Counted from the first letter of the stretch, positions 34,287 through 42,193 are shown. The stretch is DNA of 44,227 bases from CAKVLS01 sp045534265 (GCA_045534265.1 JAZSJH010000003.1:1-44227); one strand, 5' to 3'. A program made the numbers and translations. Notes: generated by a model not told the origin, from the sequence alone.

Positions 34287-34508
34287 ATGGAAAACTATAT
34301 AAAAGAAATTAAATTTTCAATTGAAAAATTAGCACAAGAATTAAAAGCCGGACTAAGAAATAAAGATTATATTGTCTATAAAGAAGAAAAAGACAATAAA
34401 TTTTATTCTGCCAATTTTGAACAATTAAAAATTGAATTATTAAAATATAATATTGAATTTGGAAAAGTCCCTAATAAAAGAGTTTTTTATTATTTGAAAA
34501 AGTTATAA
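34287..34508 (+). CDS. Plus-strand small protein inside the element
   Basis: 73 aa from the ATG at 34287 (AAAAGGAACAA site). Amphipathic helices (MENYIKEIKFSIEKLAQELKAG, FEQLKIELLKYNIEF), highly charged. A possible promoter is TTTACA-N17-TATCTT (about 34229-34268) and a terminator overlaps the stop. It is the only gene of the Rep/morphogenesis half on this strand, so it may be a regulator expressed apart from the main block. Confidence 0.62.
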   Translation: MENYIKEIKFSIEKLAQELKAGLRNKDYIVYKEEKDNKFYSANFEQLKIELLKYNIEFGKVPNKRVFYYLKKL

Positions 34509-34530
34509 GACCTTTATAGGTCTTTTTTTT
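34508..34530 (+). terminator. Intrinsic terminator
   Basis: AGACCT-TTAT-AGGTCT followed by T7, at the stop of the plus-strand small gene. Confidence 0.8.
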
Positions 34531-34531
34531 A

Positions 34532-34612
34532 TTACATTATTACGCCATATTGAGTAACCACAATAGGGGTATTTGCTCTAATAATGTCAATTTGTTTTTT
34601 TGTTAAATTCAT
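34532..34612 (-). CDS. 26-residue peptide following Rep
   Basis: Begins MNLTKKQIDI and ends TQYGVIM: a basic helix then a hydrophobic stretch. Its ribosome site AGGAG overlaps the Rep stop codon (the stop is within TAGGAG), so it would be translated by coupling. The coding evidence is only the signal strength and the position. Confidence 0.5.
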   Translation of the reverse strand: MNLTKKQIDIIRANTPIVVTQYGVIM

Positions 34613-34622
34613 ATTTTTTCTC

Positions 34623-35699
34623 CTAAAAAGGCAAATCGCCTATTTCTTCTTCTGACAAAGCAACTAAGTCATAATTTACATTATTGTCTAACACGAGCAT
34701 ACCATCTTTTATAGTACCTATATCAGTTATTCTTCTTTTGAAAGCTTGGTAGGTCTTTTTTTCTTCTCTTTGCTCTAGTTCATATTGCCTGTCAAAATTC
34801 CAGTTAGACAATATATACACAGTATCATAACAAGCTATTTTGTTATTAAATCTACAAGGTAAATAACAAGGGTGTCCATCTAAGTAATTTAGCATTTCGC
34901 TTATTTTTATTTGCGACCTAAACTCTTCAAACACTATTATTTTTTCGCCTTGATAATCGTCAAAATAATTCTTGCTATATTGTGTTACTCTATAAATTTT
35001 GTCATAACCATACTTTTCGCTTACATACCTTGATTTACCAATACCGCTATCACCATAGATATAGTAAACTTTTACATTTCTAAATTGTTTGCGATATGTT
35101 TCTTCCAAATACTTTTGCCTATATGTATCTAAAAGTTTTGGACACCTTATCAAATTAGGGTATGCAGAGTATATTTCAAAATCAGTAGCTCCATTTTGTA
35201 TCATAGCGAAAGCATCAGTAAGGTCTGACCTTTCGCCACTTTCTACAAATTCGCCAAACTCATAAACTTGTCCAAGTCTTGTATCTTCTTTCATACAATA
35301 CTTTCTAGCTTGAGTTTTGCTACCCTTTCGCTCTTCTATATGAGCTTTTGGAAAAAGATTTTTTATAAAAGAAAATCTCTTTCCAATATTAAACTCAATA
35401 TACATTTGCAAATGCTCAGTCTGTTTTTCATCTCCCTTTTCTCTTTGAAACACAAAATACTTTATATCTTTAATTTCTTTGCAGTAATCAAAGAACTCTT
35501 TATCATTGTGATAAGAAAACAAGTTATGACATAAATCTATATCTTCGAGCAAGTCAATATATTCGCCCTTATCTTCAGCAACACAACTTTCAATATCTAT
35601 TTCTTCTACAAGCAATTTTTCTATTTCTTCCGTAGTTGGTGTTGAGAAAGAATAAGGGTTGTTTATTGTCAGACAAAAATTTCTTAATTGATTTGCCAT
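34623..35699 (-). CDS. rep: Rolling-circle Rep of CRESS-DNA virus type (HUH endonuclease + SF3 helicase)
   Basis: 358 aa from the ATG at 35699 (AAAAGGGGTAAATTAA site). Endonuclease domain: motif I FCLTINNP (8-15), motif II HLQ (96-98), motif III YCMK (134-137) with Y134 as nicking residue. Helicase domain: Walker A GDSGIGKS (216-223), Walker B IIVFEEF (254-260), motif C ILSNW (296-300). The order, spacing and the F-x-L-x-x-N/HLQ/YCxK set match Reps of circoviruses, geminiviruses and bacterial pCRESS plasmids, not the two-His motif II and helicase-free Reps usual for inoviruses. A ~60-residue acidic insertion sits between motif I and II (about 20-80), longer than in typical CRESS Reps. The presumed origin is 45-80 nt upstream. 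Confidence 0.93.
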   Translation of the reverse strand: MANQLRNFCLTINNPYSFSTPTTEEIEKLLVEEIDIESCVAEDKGEYIDLLEDIDLCHNLFSYHNDKEFFDYCKEIKDIKYFVFQREKGDEKQTEHLQMYIEFNIGKRFSFIKNLFPKAHIEERKGSKTQARKYCMKEDTRLGQVYEFGEFVESGERSDLTDAFAMIQNGATDFEIYSAYPNLIRCPKLLDTYRQKYLEETYRKQFRNVKVYYIYGDSGIGKSRYVSEKYGYDKIYRVTQYSKNYFDDYQGEKIIVFEEFRSQIKISEMLNYLDGHPCYLPCRFNNKIACYDTVYILSNWNFDRQYELEQREEKKTYQAFKRRITDIGTIKDGMLVLDNNVNYDLVALSEEEIGDLPF

Positions 35700-35727
35700 A
35701 TTTAATTTACCCCTTTTTTCATTGTAA

Positions 35728-35743
35728 AATGTTACAATGTTAC
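35728..35743. repeat. Two tandem 8-bp iterons beside the origin stem
   Basis: AATGTTAC occurs twice in tandem at 35728-35735 and 35736-35743, one base from the origin stem. Such iterons next to the stem-loop are the Rep-binding sites in CRESS-DNA viruses. Confidence 0.75.
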
Positions 35744-35744
35744 A

Positions 35745-35782
35745 GGGTGGCACATTAGGTAATACTTACTAATGTGCCACCC
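35745..35782 (-). promoter_or_regulatory. Replication origin: stem-loop with circovirus-type nonanucleotide
   Basis: GGGTGGCACATTAG (35745-35758) pairs perfectly with CTAATGTGCCACCC (35769-35782). The 10-nt loop reads TAAGTATTAC on the minus (Rep) strand, i.e. T plus the nonanucleotide AAGTATTAC (35767-35759). In circo-, nano- and geminiviruses Rep nicks TATT^AC, which here would fall between 35761 and 35760. It lies upstream of rep with iterons on the rep side. Confidence 0.92.
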
Positions 35783-35787
35783 AAGTA

Positions 35788-35911
35788 GCAGAGCCAAGCT
35801 CTGCAGTTGGGTGTATCTTTTCACTCAAGGTTTACTTTTGCTAATAAAAAGAGTTATTCCCAAGTTCCGTTTGTGACCGCTCTTCGCTCAAGGCGGGACC
35901 CGAGCGGTCAC
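35788..35911. other. Two further hairpins between the origin and the ATPase gene
   Basis: GCAGAG-CCAAG-CTCTGC (35788-35804) and a 10-bp TGTGACCGCT / AGCGGTCACA stem with a 21-nt GC-rich loop (35871-35911). This is the most GC-rich part of the element. Possible roles are packaging signal, second-strand origin, or transcription stop for the ATPase gene; the sequence alone does not decide. Confidence 0.55.
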
Positions 35912-35918
35912 ACCGGGT

Positions 35919-36869
35919 CTATACCGCTTTCCTAAGTTTGTAGTCGGTATAAGCTTTCTTTATCTCTTCCGTTCTAACAAGCGGGTGTAACTCACAATAT
36001 TTATTTACTGACACTCTGTCAAGCATAAATTTTATATGTGGTATATACTCATATTTCTCAATATTGTGGTAAAAATACGGTGTTGCTGAACGGGATTTAT
36101 AGAATTTATGTATATCTCCAATAAATACATACTCTTCTTTCTTTATTGGGTCTACACCTAAATCCATCTTAAATTGTGCAAATTCCTTTTGCATACGAAG
36201 ACTTTGATTGTCTATATGTATATATTTCCAAGTAAATTTCTTTGTATCTATTCTTACTTTATTTTTCATAAAAGATATATCTTCAATTTCTCTTTCATAA
36301 ACAAAGAAAATATCAGTAATAATTTCTTGTATTGACTTATCTAGTCTATTAATAGACTGACAATCAAATATAATAGTCATATTTTGATGCCTAAAGTATT
36401 TAAGAAGATTATACAAGTACATATTTAAGTCTTTATAATCTCTACAATTAAGCAAAATATCAGCTTCCATTATGTATACTATAGAGCCATAAGGAAAGTA
36501 TTGTACCTTAAATTGTTTGTTAGGCAGAGCAAAATTCGGTATATCTATTAAATGGCTTTTAAGCTTTTTTTTGAACGATAAAACAAGCGAAGAACTTGTA
36601 AAAATAAGATGGTCTGCAATTTCTAAATTATAGCCATATTTTTCATTTAAGCGGTCAGCAATAGACCTTGCTTCTTCGACAATTTCTTCATTATAAAATC
36701 TATAATTATTTGCTATAATACCATTACAAAGACTTGATTTACCTACACCTTGCTTACCATTAACAACAATAAATTTAGAGCCAAGTCTTTCGGGCTTATA
36801 TGTTTTTTTTAATTCTTCCCAATCTTGTAGATTGTCTTTTAAGCCCTTAATTAACCTTTTTAGACACAT
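35919..36869 (-). CDS. Zot/pI-like P-loop ATPase (phage assembly or packaging)
   Basis: 316 aa. Walker A VNGKQGVGKSS (36-46), Walker B-like SIVYIMEAD (129-137), and a sensor region RHQNMTIIFDCQSINRLDKSIQEIITDIFFVYE (160-192) that matches the shape of Zot-family ATPases, in which a hydrophobic strand ends in D/Q and is followed by D-K-x-x-R/Q-x-x-x. Filamentous phages use such an ATPase (pI/Zot) to drive assembly and extrusion. No clear trans-membrane span is seen near the C-terminus, where many Zot proteins have one. Its start overlaps the upstream stop (TAATG). Confidence 0.8.
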   Translation of the reverse strand: MCLKRLIKGLKDNLQDWEELKKTYKPERLGSKFIVVNGKQGVGKSSLCNGIIANNYRFYNEEIVEEARSIADRLNEKYGYNLEIADHLIFTSSSLVLSFKKKLKSHLIDIPNFALPNKQFKVQYFPYGSIVYIMEADILLNCRDYKDLNMYLYNLLKYFRHQNMTIIFDCQSINRLDKSIQEIITDIFFVYEREIEDISFMKNKVRIDTKKFTWKYIHIDNQSLRMQKEFAQFKMDLGVDPIKKEEYVFIGDIHKFYKSRSATPYFYHNIEKYEYIPHIKFMLDRVSVNKYCELHPLVRTEEIKKAYTDYKLRKAV

Positions 36870-37186
36870 TAAAAGTCTGACTGATTAACCTTTTCATTAA
36901 CTAATTCTTCTACTTTTTCGGTAGACATAAGTTCTTCCGTAGGCTCATTTTCACATGCTTTTAAGTCTTTTTTATAATTTCTCTTTAGTACTTTTAACAC
37001 AGCTTTTAAGCATTTTATATTTTCTTTGTTTAATTTTCTTACTATAGGTTTGCGATTTAATTTATCCTTAAAAGAACAATGTGAAAATTCTTCTATAAAA
37101 GGGTTAATAGTAAGCTTTTTAATTACCATACTTTGTAAATCAATAATATTATTATTGTAAATAATTTTTAACTCTTGTTTAGTCAT
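36869..37186 (-). CDS. Small basic/helical element protein (105 aa)
   Basis: 105 aa, Lys/Asn-rich with a long central helix (RKPIVRKLNKENIKCLKAVLKVLKRNYKKDLKACEN) and an acidic end (EPTEELMSTEKVEELVNEKV). No family recognised. Stop and the ATPase start overlap as TAATG, so it is probably expressed with the ATPase and may be its partner. Confidence 0.65.
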   Translation of the reverse strand: MTKQELKIIYNNNIIDLQSMVIKKLTINPFIEEFSHCSFKDKLNRKPIVRKLNKENIKCLKAVLKVLKRNYKKDLKACENEPTEELMSTEKVEELVNEKVNQSDF

Positions 37187-37198
37187 ATTTTATCTCCA

Positions 37199-39208
37199 TT
37201 ATTTCTTTGTCCAAGTAACTATAATATAAATATCTTCTGCATAATCTGAAACTGCAATATTTTCTTTACCTGTGTTATAATCTAAATCGAAAGTTTCTCC
37301 ATTAACTGAAACATTAGCTATATAGCCATATCTTTGATTATATAAGGTAAAATATTGAGAATAGCCAACTTGCCAAGGAAAACTTATGACTGGTGTTTGA
37401 TAGTCCATAACATAAAAATCAGAACTTTCACAAGTTAAATAAATATTAAACATTATATCTTCATAAATTAAATTTAATGTATAAATCTTTCCAGTTTCAA
37501 AACCATATGTAGAAATAATATCAAAATCAACACCATCAATTCTTGGTGATGCTGTAGAATAACCATAATAAATACCTTTATATTCTTTACCCGTAACATT
37601 AGGAATTTCGTCAATATCTGAAATATAAGACTGTAAATCAGCCAAATCAACTATTTCAATAAGCTTAACTTTTTGAAAACTCAAAGATGGAATTTCAACA
37701 CTAAATGTATAACCATTAAAAACATATTTAGGAAGAATACTTGTATGATAAGCCCCAAAAATAAAAGATTGTGTACCATCTTTTGACAAAATTACACCTG
37801 AAGTTGTATTTGTAAATGTTAAAACATAATTTTGCTTTTCGGGTACAATACCTGTTAAATAATCATATGTAATCTCTTCACCTTGAAAAAATCTACCAAC
37901 AACTGTTTTAATTGAAGTATCATATGGATCATAAACAATCAATTGATAACTTTGTTTATAACAAGCATATAATGAAATTTCTGATTGACTAAAATCTAAT
38001 GTAGCCAAATCAATAGGTGTACTGCTTTCTCTATCTGTTGTCCAACCAACAAAAGAAAAATTAGAGTTGCTACTGGTTACACTTGGAATATTTAACTCTA
38101 AAAGACCAAGACAACCAACATATTTAGTAGAAACAAGATTTAACTCATTATAAAAACTAACAGCAGTCAAACTATTTTGTTCTCCTGCAACAAAATTCAA
38201 AGTGGTATCTTCAAAATCTAGCATTTCAAATGAGTTATTATGTTCACTATATAATGGGTCATTTAATCCTAATAAATAATTATAAGTTTCTCCGGGCAAA
38301 TTAGCCTGTTCTTTACAAAACCAATAGTTAAATGAATACCCATCTTTTATGTATCTTAATTCTTCATTAAAAGAAACAATCTCTCCGGGCTTATAATACT
38401 CAGTTAAAAGAATTTCGCTATCAACAACATAATTAACAACTTTTTTATCTTTATAAAAAGCAAATAAATTTACATTTTTTGTAAACTGATATGTTGTAAA
38501 ATCAATAGCATTAACAGCACCATCTTCTGCCCAACCAACAACATATTTAGTTTCAGTGTCTGAAACATTATCTAACAACTCATTAAAATCAATAGACAAG
38601 GTGCTGTTATAAGCTGTTGGGTATGTAGCAATTAGATTACTTTCATTATCAAAAAAATTTACATAAACTTTAGATAATTCTTCTTCATTACCGCCATAGT
38701 AAACATTTTCAATAATTCTCAACTCACAGCTGTTTGCATCAAAATACTCATTAAGTAGTTTTAGTTGGTCTTCAGTAAGATTTGCTGTAATTGAAAGCTC
38801 AATATGAGACACATAGAACTTATACTCTATTTTTAGAATTAAATTTGAAATCTCATTATTTTCTAAGTCATTAAAAGACAAATTATATTCGCCATACAAT
38901 TTACCCGCTGTAGACTTAATAACCGAACAAGGTTTGTCATTTACAAGCAAACTATATTGATTATTAGTTCCATCAAAATTAATAGCAGTATTATAATTGC
39001 TAATAAATTGATATTCGCCTAATTCTTCAGAATAATAAAAAACTGGGTTTGTTTCTAAAGTACAAATATCAAAATCAGAATAGTAATCAAAATTCCCTAA
39101 AGTACCAATAGTATCATTTTTCTGATTTGATATTTTATAAATATTTACAACACAAATTGTCGCAAGTACTACTAATAATGCTGTTAAAAATCTTCTCAAT
39201 ATTTTCAT
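37199..39208 (-). CDS. Large exported protein with InlB/Flg_new-like repeats (minor virion protein candidate)
   Basis: 669 aa. Signal-anchor at 5-23 (RRFLTALLVVLATICVVNIY), no second span, rest exported, rich in Asn, Tyr, Ser and Thr. Two units resemble Listeria/Bacteroides InlB B-repeats: YVVGWAEDGAVNAIDFTTYQFTKNVNLFAFYK (about 222-253) and SFVGWTTD...IDLATLDFSQSEISLYACYK (385-418). Such repeats occur in surface adhesins. Encoded between the ATPase module and a second exported protein whose end overlaps its start by 4 nt (ATGA). It is best read as a minor coat or adhesion protein. The reason is position and topology, not homology. Confidence 0.72.
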   Translation of the reverse strand: MKILRRFLTALLVVLATICVVNIYKISNQKNDTIGTLGNFDYYSDFDICTLETNPVFYYSEELGEYQFISNYNTAINFDGTNNQYSLLVNDKPCSVIKSTAGKLYGEYNLSFNDLENNEISNLILKIEYKFYVSHIELSITANLTEDQLKLLNEYFDANSCELRIIENVYYGGNEEELSKVYVNFFDNESNLIATYPTAYNSTLSIDFNELLDNVSDTETKYVVGWAEDGAVNAIDFTTYQFTKNVNLFAFYKDKKVVNYVVDSEILLTEYYKPGEIVSFNEELRYIKDGYSFNYWFCKEQANLPGETYNYLLGLNDPLYSEHNNSFEMLDFEDTTLNFVAGEQNSLTAVSFYNELNLVSTKYVGCLGLLELNIPSVTSSNSNFSFVGWTTDRESSTPIDLATLDFSQSEISLYACYKQSYQLIVYDPYDTSIKTVVGRFFQGEEITYDYLTGIVPEKQNYVLTFTNTTSGVILSKDGTQSFIFGAYHTSILPKYVFNGYTFSVEIPSLSFQKVKLIEIVDLADLQSYISDIDEIPNVTGKEYKGIYYGYSTASPRIDGVDFDIISTYGFETGKIYTLNLIYEDIMFNIYLTCESSDFYVMDYQTPVISFPWQVGYSQYFTLYNQRYGYIANVSVNGETFDLDYNTGKENIAVSDYAEDIYIIVTWTKK

Positions 39209-40479
39209 ACTGCAACACCCCCGTTATAAATAATTGTTACATTTTCAGTTGTTACATTACTTAAAATCTCATAAGAGCTTATCTCTCTTGCTGTATCGCT
39301 CAAAATTGTTACACTAGATAAATCTAAACCATTAGAAAAATCTTCTGCTAAAGTTGTTATAACAATATTTCTATTTGCTAAATAATTACTATCTAAATCT
39401 AAAATAAGATTTAACTTAGTGTCACTAAACACTCTTAAATAATTAGCACAGGCATTAGAAATCTTTACAGAATACTTATTATCTACGATTTTTGTAAAAT
39501 CAAAATCTCTTTCAGTAAGTGTATAATTAGTATAAGATTTCCAATAATCAGCAGATGCAGAGCCATACTCATTGTTATTTTTCCATAGACCAAATAAAGA
39601 TTGTTCACTAGAAACAAGTCCATTTTTAGATTTTGTAACTAAAACTGGAATATATACTTGCTTAACTGATGCATCTTCGCCTTGTGTAAATTGACCATCT
39701 TCATTTTCTAAATCAATATGAAACCACTTTGAAAGGTCAAATACATAACTATCAACACCATCTTCTAAAGATGGAGCTACATTTACAATAAAATGTCTTA
39801 CAAAGTCTACAAAATCATATCTATGATAGTTTTTACCAAACCAAAAAGTTTTTCCAGTATTAACAAAATTGTTATTTTGCATTAACTTAGCCATATTAGT
39901 TGTATTATCTTCGTTAATATCAATAATAAAATTATCTTTGAAATCTAAAACATTTGTTGCAGAAAAACCATCTTCAAAAGACATATTGTAAAAATATGGT
40001 TTATAAACTTTATATTTTTGAGTTCCACTATATTGCTTATCACTTTCTTCAAACTGATAATAAGAATTATTACCCGCTAAAAAGCCTATAACATTAGATT
40101 TATAAGGAATAAAGTCTTCAACATATGATTGATTATTTTTTAGTAAGTTATAATCTAACTCTAATTGAAGACCACTTGAATATATATTTTTATATTCGTA
40201 CTTTCCAGTTTCTACATTTAACACAGGTGTTTCTGTGTCCATATAATAATTAAACTTAATTTCAAAAACACCTTTTCCATTTTCATTTTCATTTGTGAAA
40301 ATGTTAATCTCTATAGGGTACTCTCCATCTTCCGTATATGTAAGTCTTTGAGCATAATTTGTTATATGAGTATGATTTGTATAGGTAAGTTTCCAATAGC
40401 ACCAATAACCACAAACAACACAAGAAAGAATAAACACTATAAGCAATAATGCACTTTCAAATTTTTCGCTTTTAGTCAT
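39205..40479 (-). CDS. Exported membrane-anchored protein (minor virion protein candidate)
   Basis: 424 aa. Hydrophobic anchor at about 9-31 (ALLLIVFILSCVVCGYWCYW), then a long extracytoplasmic beta-type region rich in Asn, Tyr, Phe and Asp without Cys pairs. No family recognised. First large gene after the candidate coat gene and its terminator; AAGGAG lies before its ATG. Overlaps the next exported protein by ATGA, so the two are coupled and may interact. Confidence 0.7.
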   Translation of the reverse strand: MTKSEKFESALLLIVFILSCVVCGYWCYWKLTYTNHTHITNYAQRLTYTEDGEYPIEINIFTNENENGKGVFEIKFNYYMDTETPVLNVETGKYEYKNIYSSGLQLELDYNLLKNNQSYVEDFIPYKSNVIGFLAGNNSYYQFEESDKQYSGTQKYKVYKPYFYNMSFEDGFSATNVLDFKDNFIIDINEDNTTNMAKLMQNNNFVNTGKTFWFGKNYHRYDFVDFVRHFIVNVAPSLEDGVDSYVFDLSKWFHIDLENEDGQFTQGEDASVKQVYIPVLVTKSKNGLVSSEQSLFGLWKNNNEYGSASADYWKSYTNYTLTERDFDFTKIVDNKYSVKISNACANYLRVFSDTKLNLILDLDSNYLANRNIVITTLAEDFSNGLDLSSVTILSDTAREISSYEILSNVTTENVTIIYNGGVAV

Positions 40480-40496
40480 TTTTCTTCTCCTTAAAC

Positions 40497-40534
40497 AAAA
40501 AAATACAAAGAGAAAAGGCCCTTTGTATTTTTTT
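40497..40534 (-). terminator. Strong terminator between the candidate coat gene and the large exported proteins
   Basis: AAAAAATACAAAG / CTTTGTATTTTTTT with a 10-nt loop. In the leftward direction it lies 13 nt after the 75-aa gene stop and just before the 424-aa gene, so it would reduce expression of everything downstream. Confidence 0.85.
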
Positions 40535-40546
40535 CATAAATATATA

Positions 40547-40774
40547 TTATAGGGCAGGTCTAATAGATGCCACTGCTTCAACTGCATCTTCTACAGCAGG
40601 TGTATCTTCAACAACTTTTTCAGCTATACCGAAAAGAGTTCTAAAACCTTCGCCAAGTGATTGACCTTGAGCCAAAGATACAACACCAACAACTGCTACA
40701 AAAATTCCTAACACACCAATAACACCTAAAGTAATTTTCCAACCAAAAGGCATTTGTCTGAAATATCTTGCCAT
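40547..40774 (-). CDS. 75-aa single-span protein, candidate major coat protein
   Basis: Basic N-terminus (MARYFRQMPFGWK), a 19-residue hydrophobic helix (about 14-33, ITLGVIGVLGIFVAVVGVV), then an amphipathic acidic region (SLGEGFRTLFGIAEKVVEDTPAVEDAVEAVASIRPAL). AAAGGAGATAAAAA is a near-perfect ribosome site. Small size, one span, an amphipathic segment, strong translation and a terminator directly behind it fit a filamentous-phage major coat protein; the charge order (basic end before the span) is reversed relative to Ff pVIII, and I cannot see a clear signal-peptidase site, so the assignment is tentative. Confidence 0.6.
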   Translation of the reverse strand: MARYFRQMPFGWKITLGVIGVLGIFVAVVGVVSLAQGQSLGEGFRTLFGIAEKVVEDTPAVEDAVEAVASIRPAL

Positions 40775-40793
40775 TTTTTATCTCCTTTCTTCT

Positions 40794-41081
40794 CTATTTC
40801 TTGTCTACAAAAGACAAAATTTTGTGTCTAATTTTCTTAGTTTCTTCTGGGTAATTACCAAGCGTAGCATCTAAATTAACATGATATACTTCGCCCACTT
40901 CTCTATTAAACTTTCCAGCCATTGAAAACTTAGCTGACACAAAACGATTTTTTTCTTTGTCCCAAACTTCCATATTTCCATAAGACATAACCTTATCTGC
41001 AGGAAGTGGTTGTTTTGTAGTAATATCTTCTTCCATAACCATTACATCTTTAATCAAAACTTTTACATTTTCAATCTTCAT
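40794..41081 (-). CDS. 95-aa soluble protein, candidate ssDNA-binding protein
   Basis: 95 aa, predicted beta-rich with MKIENVKVLIKDVMVMEEDITTKQPLP, MEVWDKEKNRFVSAKFSMAGKFNREVGEVYHVNLDATLGNY and a basic C-terminus (EETKKIRHKILSFVDKK). Size, beta character and location directly upstream of the candidate coat gene match the ssDNA-binding protein (pV-like) of filamentous phages, but no motif proves it. GGAGAAAAATTT precedes the ATG. Confidence 0.62.
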   Translation of the reverse strand: MKIENVKVLIKDVMVMEEDITTKQPLPADKVMSYGNMEVWDKEKNRFVSAKFSMAGKFNREVGEVYHVNLDATLGNYPEETKKIRHKILSFVDKK

Positions 41082-41129
41082 AAAATTTTTCTCCTATAAA
41101 CAAAAAATAAAAAAATATATTTATATAAA

Positions 41130-41430
41130 CTATAAGTGTGGTTTTGCCTGTAGAGATGACCACCAACTACCACAGGTCAGTAATTCTTATAGGTTATACC
41201 AAGTTTGCTTGGGCAAGGGGTAAACCCAAGCAAGTTAAAAAAGCAAATAACAATCTTTTATCAGGCTATTTATAATAAAAATGCTGAAACCACCTAAAAG
41301 ACTTTGTTATTTGAAAAGCATCAAACCCCACCATTTGATGCAACATTGACCAGCAGTTGCCACTCTCACTAAGGTAAAAACCTTTCAATGCTCCATATTA
41401 CCTTTACCGCCTATGGCTTGCCATAGAACT
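41130..41430 (-). other. 300-nt structured region without a gene (ncRNA or ssDNA signal)
   Basis: No reading frame. Perfect or near-perfect hairpins: TTGCTTGGG/CCCAAGCAA (41205-41233), a long CAAATAACAA..TCTTTTA paired with TAAAAGA..TTGTTATTTG with one 2-nt bulge (41244-41313), GCATCAAA/TTTGATGC (41318-41341), AAGGT/ACCTT near 41375, and CTATGG-CTTG-CCATAG (41411-41426). It lies between the early small genes and the structural genes, like the intergenic region of a filamentous phage, and is transcribed with them on the minus strand. Confidence 0.6.
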
Positions 41431-41537
41431 TTTGCAAAGTACACCCTTAAATTAATGTTTATTAAAATAACAATATATAAAATAAGTAATTAAAAATGGT
41501 GTTATAGTTACTACACCAACAATTAATAGCTTTAGTA

Positions 41538-41864
41538 TCATTTTTTTATCACACTTAATAAGTGTATTCTTTCTCTCAAACTATCATTTTCAACTTGTAA
41601 TCTATGATTATCTGATTGCAATCTTGTATAACAAGCAATCATACTAGAATAACGAGTTACAAAATCTGCAAGTCTTGGTCGTAATCTATCATTTTCAACC
41701 CTTGCATCTAATAAAAGACCTGAAGTACGATTATATTTAATTTCTAAATTATTATAATCTTCTAAAAGCTTTGCATATCTTTGCTCTAACAAACGATTTC
41801 TAGCAATAAGAGAATATTTAGTAGTTGTTTGCATTTCTTCAATATCTTTGTCAAGTAAAGGCAT
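41538..41864 (-). CDS. Coiled-coil small protein (108 aa)
   Basis: Two leucine-zipper-like heptad blocks: LLEQRYAKLLEDYNNLEIKYNRTSGLLLDARVENDRL (26-62) and YTRLQSDNHRLQVENDSLRERIHLL (79-103). Probably a dimeric or oligomeric scaffold. Its ATG is one base after the stop of the upstream 69-aa gene (TAATATG), so the two are coupled. No family recognised. Confidence 0.7.
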   Translation of the reverse strand: MPLLDKDIEEMQTTTKYSLIARNRLLEQRYAKLLEDYNNLEIKYNRTSGLLLDARVENDRLRPRLADFVTRYSSMIACYTRLQSDNHRLQVENDSLRERIHLLSVIKK

Positions 41865-41865
41865 A

Positions 41866-42075
41866 TTACACCGCCTTTGCAGACAAATCTACTCTGATAT
41901 ATCTGCAGTTATTTTTCATATCAACTTTCTGCTCTCTAACATATTGACAAAAATTTTCTCTTGTCAAACCAGAATAGTTAGCCCCTTCTCTAATTGTTTC
42001 AAACAATGCAAGTGGCAACTCATATTTATCATTAGTAACAGCCAAATACACTCTATCTTGTTTTTTCTTATTCAT
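41866..42075 (-). CDS. Small early protein of the element (69 aa)
   Basis: 69 aa from the ATG at 42075 (AAAAAGGGGTGTAAT site). The longer frame to 42126 crosses the operator and is rejected. MNKKKQDRVYLAVTNDKYELPLALFETIREGANYSGLTRENFCQYVREQKV looks like a small DNA- or regulator-binding phage protein with a helical central part; such SGLTRENFCQYV-type stretches are common in small proteins next to Gram-positive phage repressors. First gene of the leftward operon, directly downstream of the operators. Confidence 0.7.
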   Translation of the reverse strand: MNKKKQDRVYLAVTNDKYELPLALFETIREGANYSGLTRENFCQYVREQKVDMKNNCRYIRVDLSAKAV

Positions 42076-42088
42076 ATTACACCCCTTT

Positions 42089-42107
42089 TTAGCAAGTTTC
42101 TTGCTAA
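42089..42107. promoter_or_regulatory. Operator 1, perfect inverted repeat
   Basis: TTAGCAAG-TTT-CTTGCTAA lies just upstream of the leftward operon's first gene, after a possible promoter (TTGTAC-N17-TTAATA, minus strand). Likely site of the CI-type repressor. Confidence 0.8.
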
Positions 42108-42151
42108 TTTTGTTATATATTAACACATAATTTGGTAATTGTACAACACTT

Positions 42152-42170
42152 TTAGCAAATTTCTTAATAA
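42152..42170. promoter_or_regulatory. Operator 2, imperfect copy
   Basis: TTAGCAAATTTCTTAATAA matches operator 1 in 16 of 19 positions. It lies between the leftward operon and the repressor promoter, 63 bp from operator 1, so a repressor dimer pair could bridge the divergent promoters. Confidence 0.65.
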
Positions 42171-42193
42171 TTTATCAATTTTTTTTATAAATC

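Noticed and set aside
35245..36160. CRISPR-like repeats
   Set aside because: The repeats in the window are iterons, hairpins and terminators; there is no regular repeat-spacer array or cas gene.
42076..42126. Longer start of the early 69-aa element protein
   Set aside because: It would translate through the perfect operator palindrome; the internal ATG at 42075 has a strong ribosome site.
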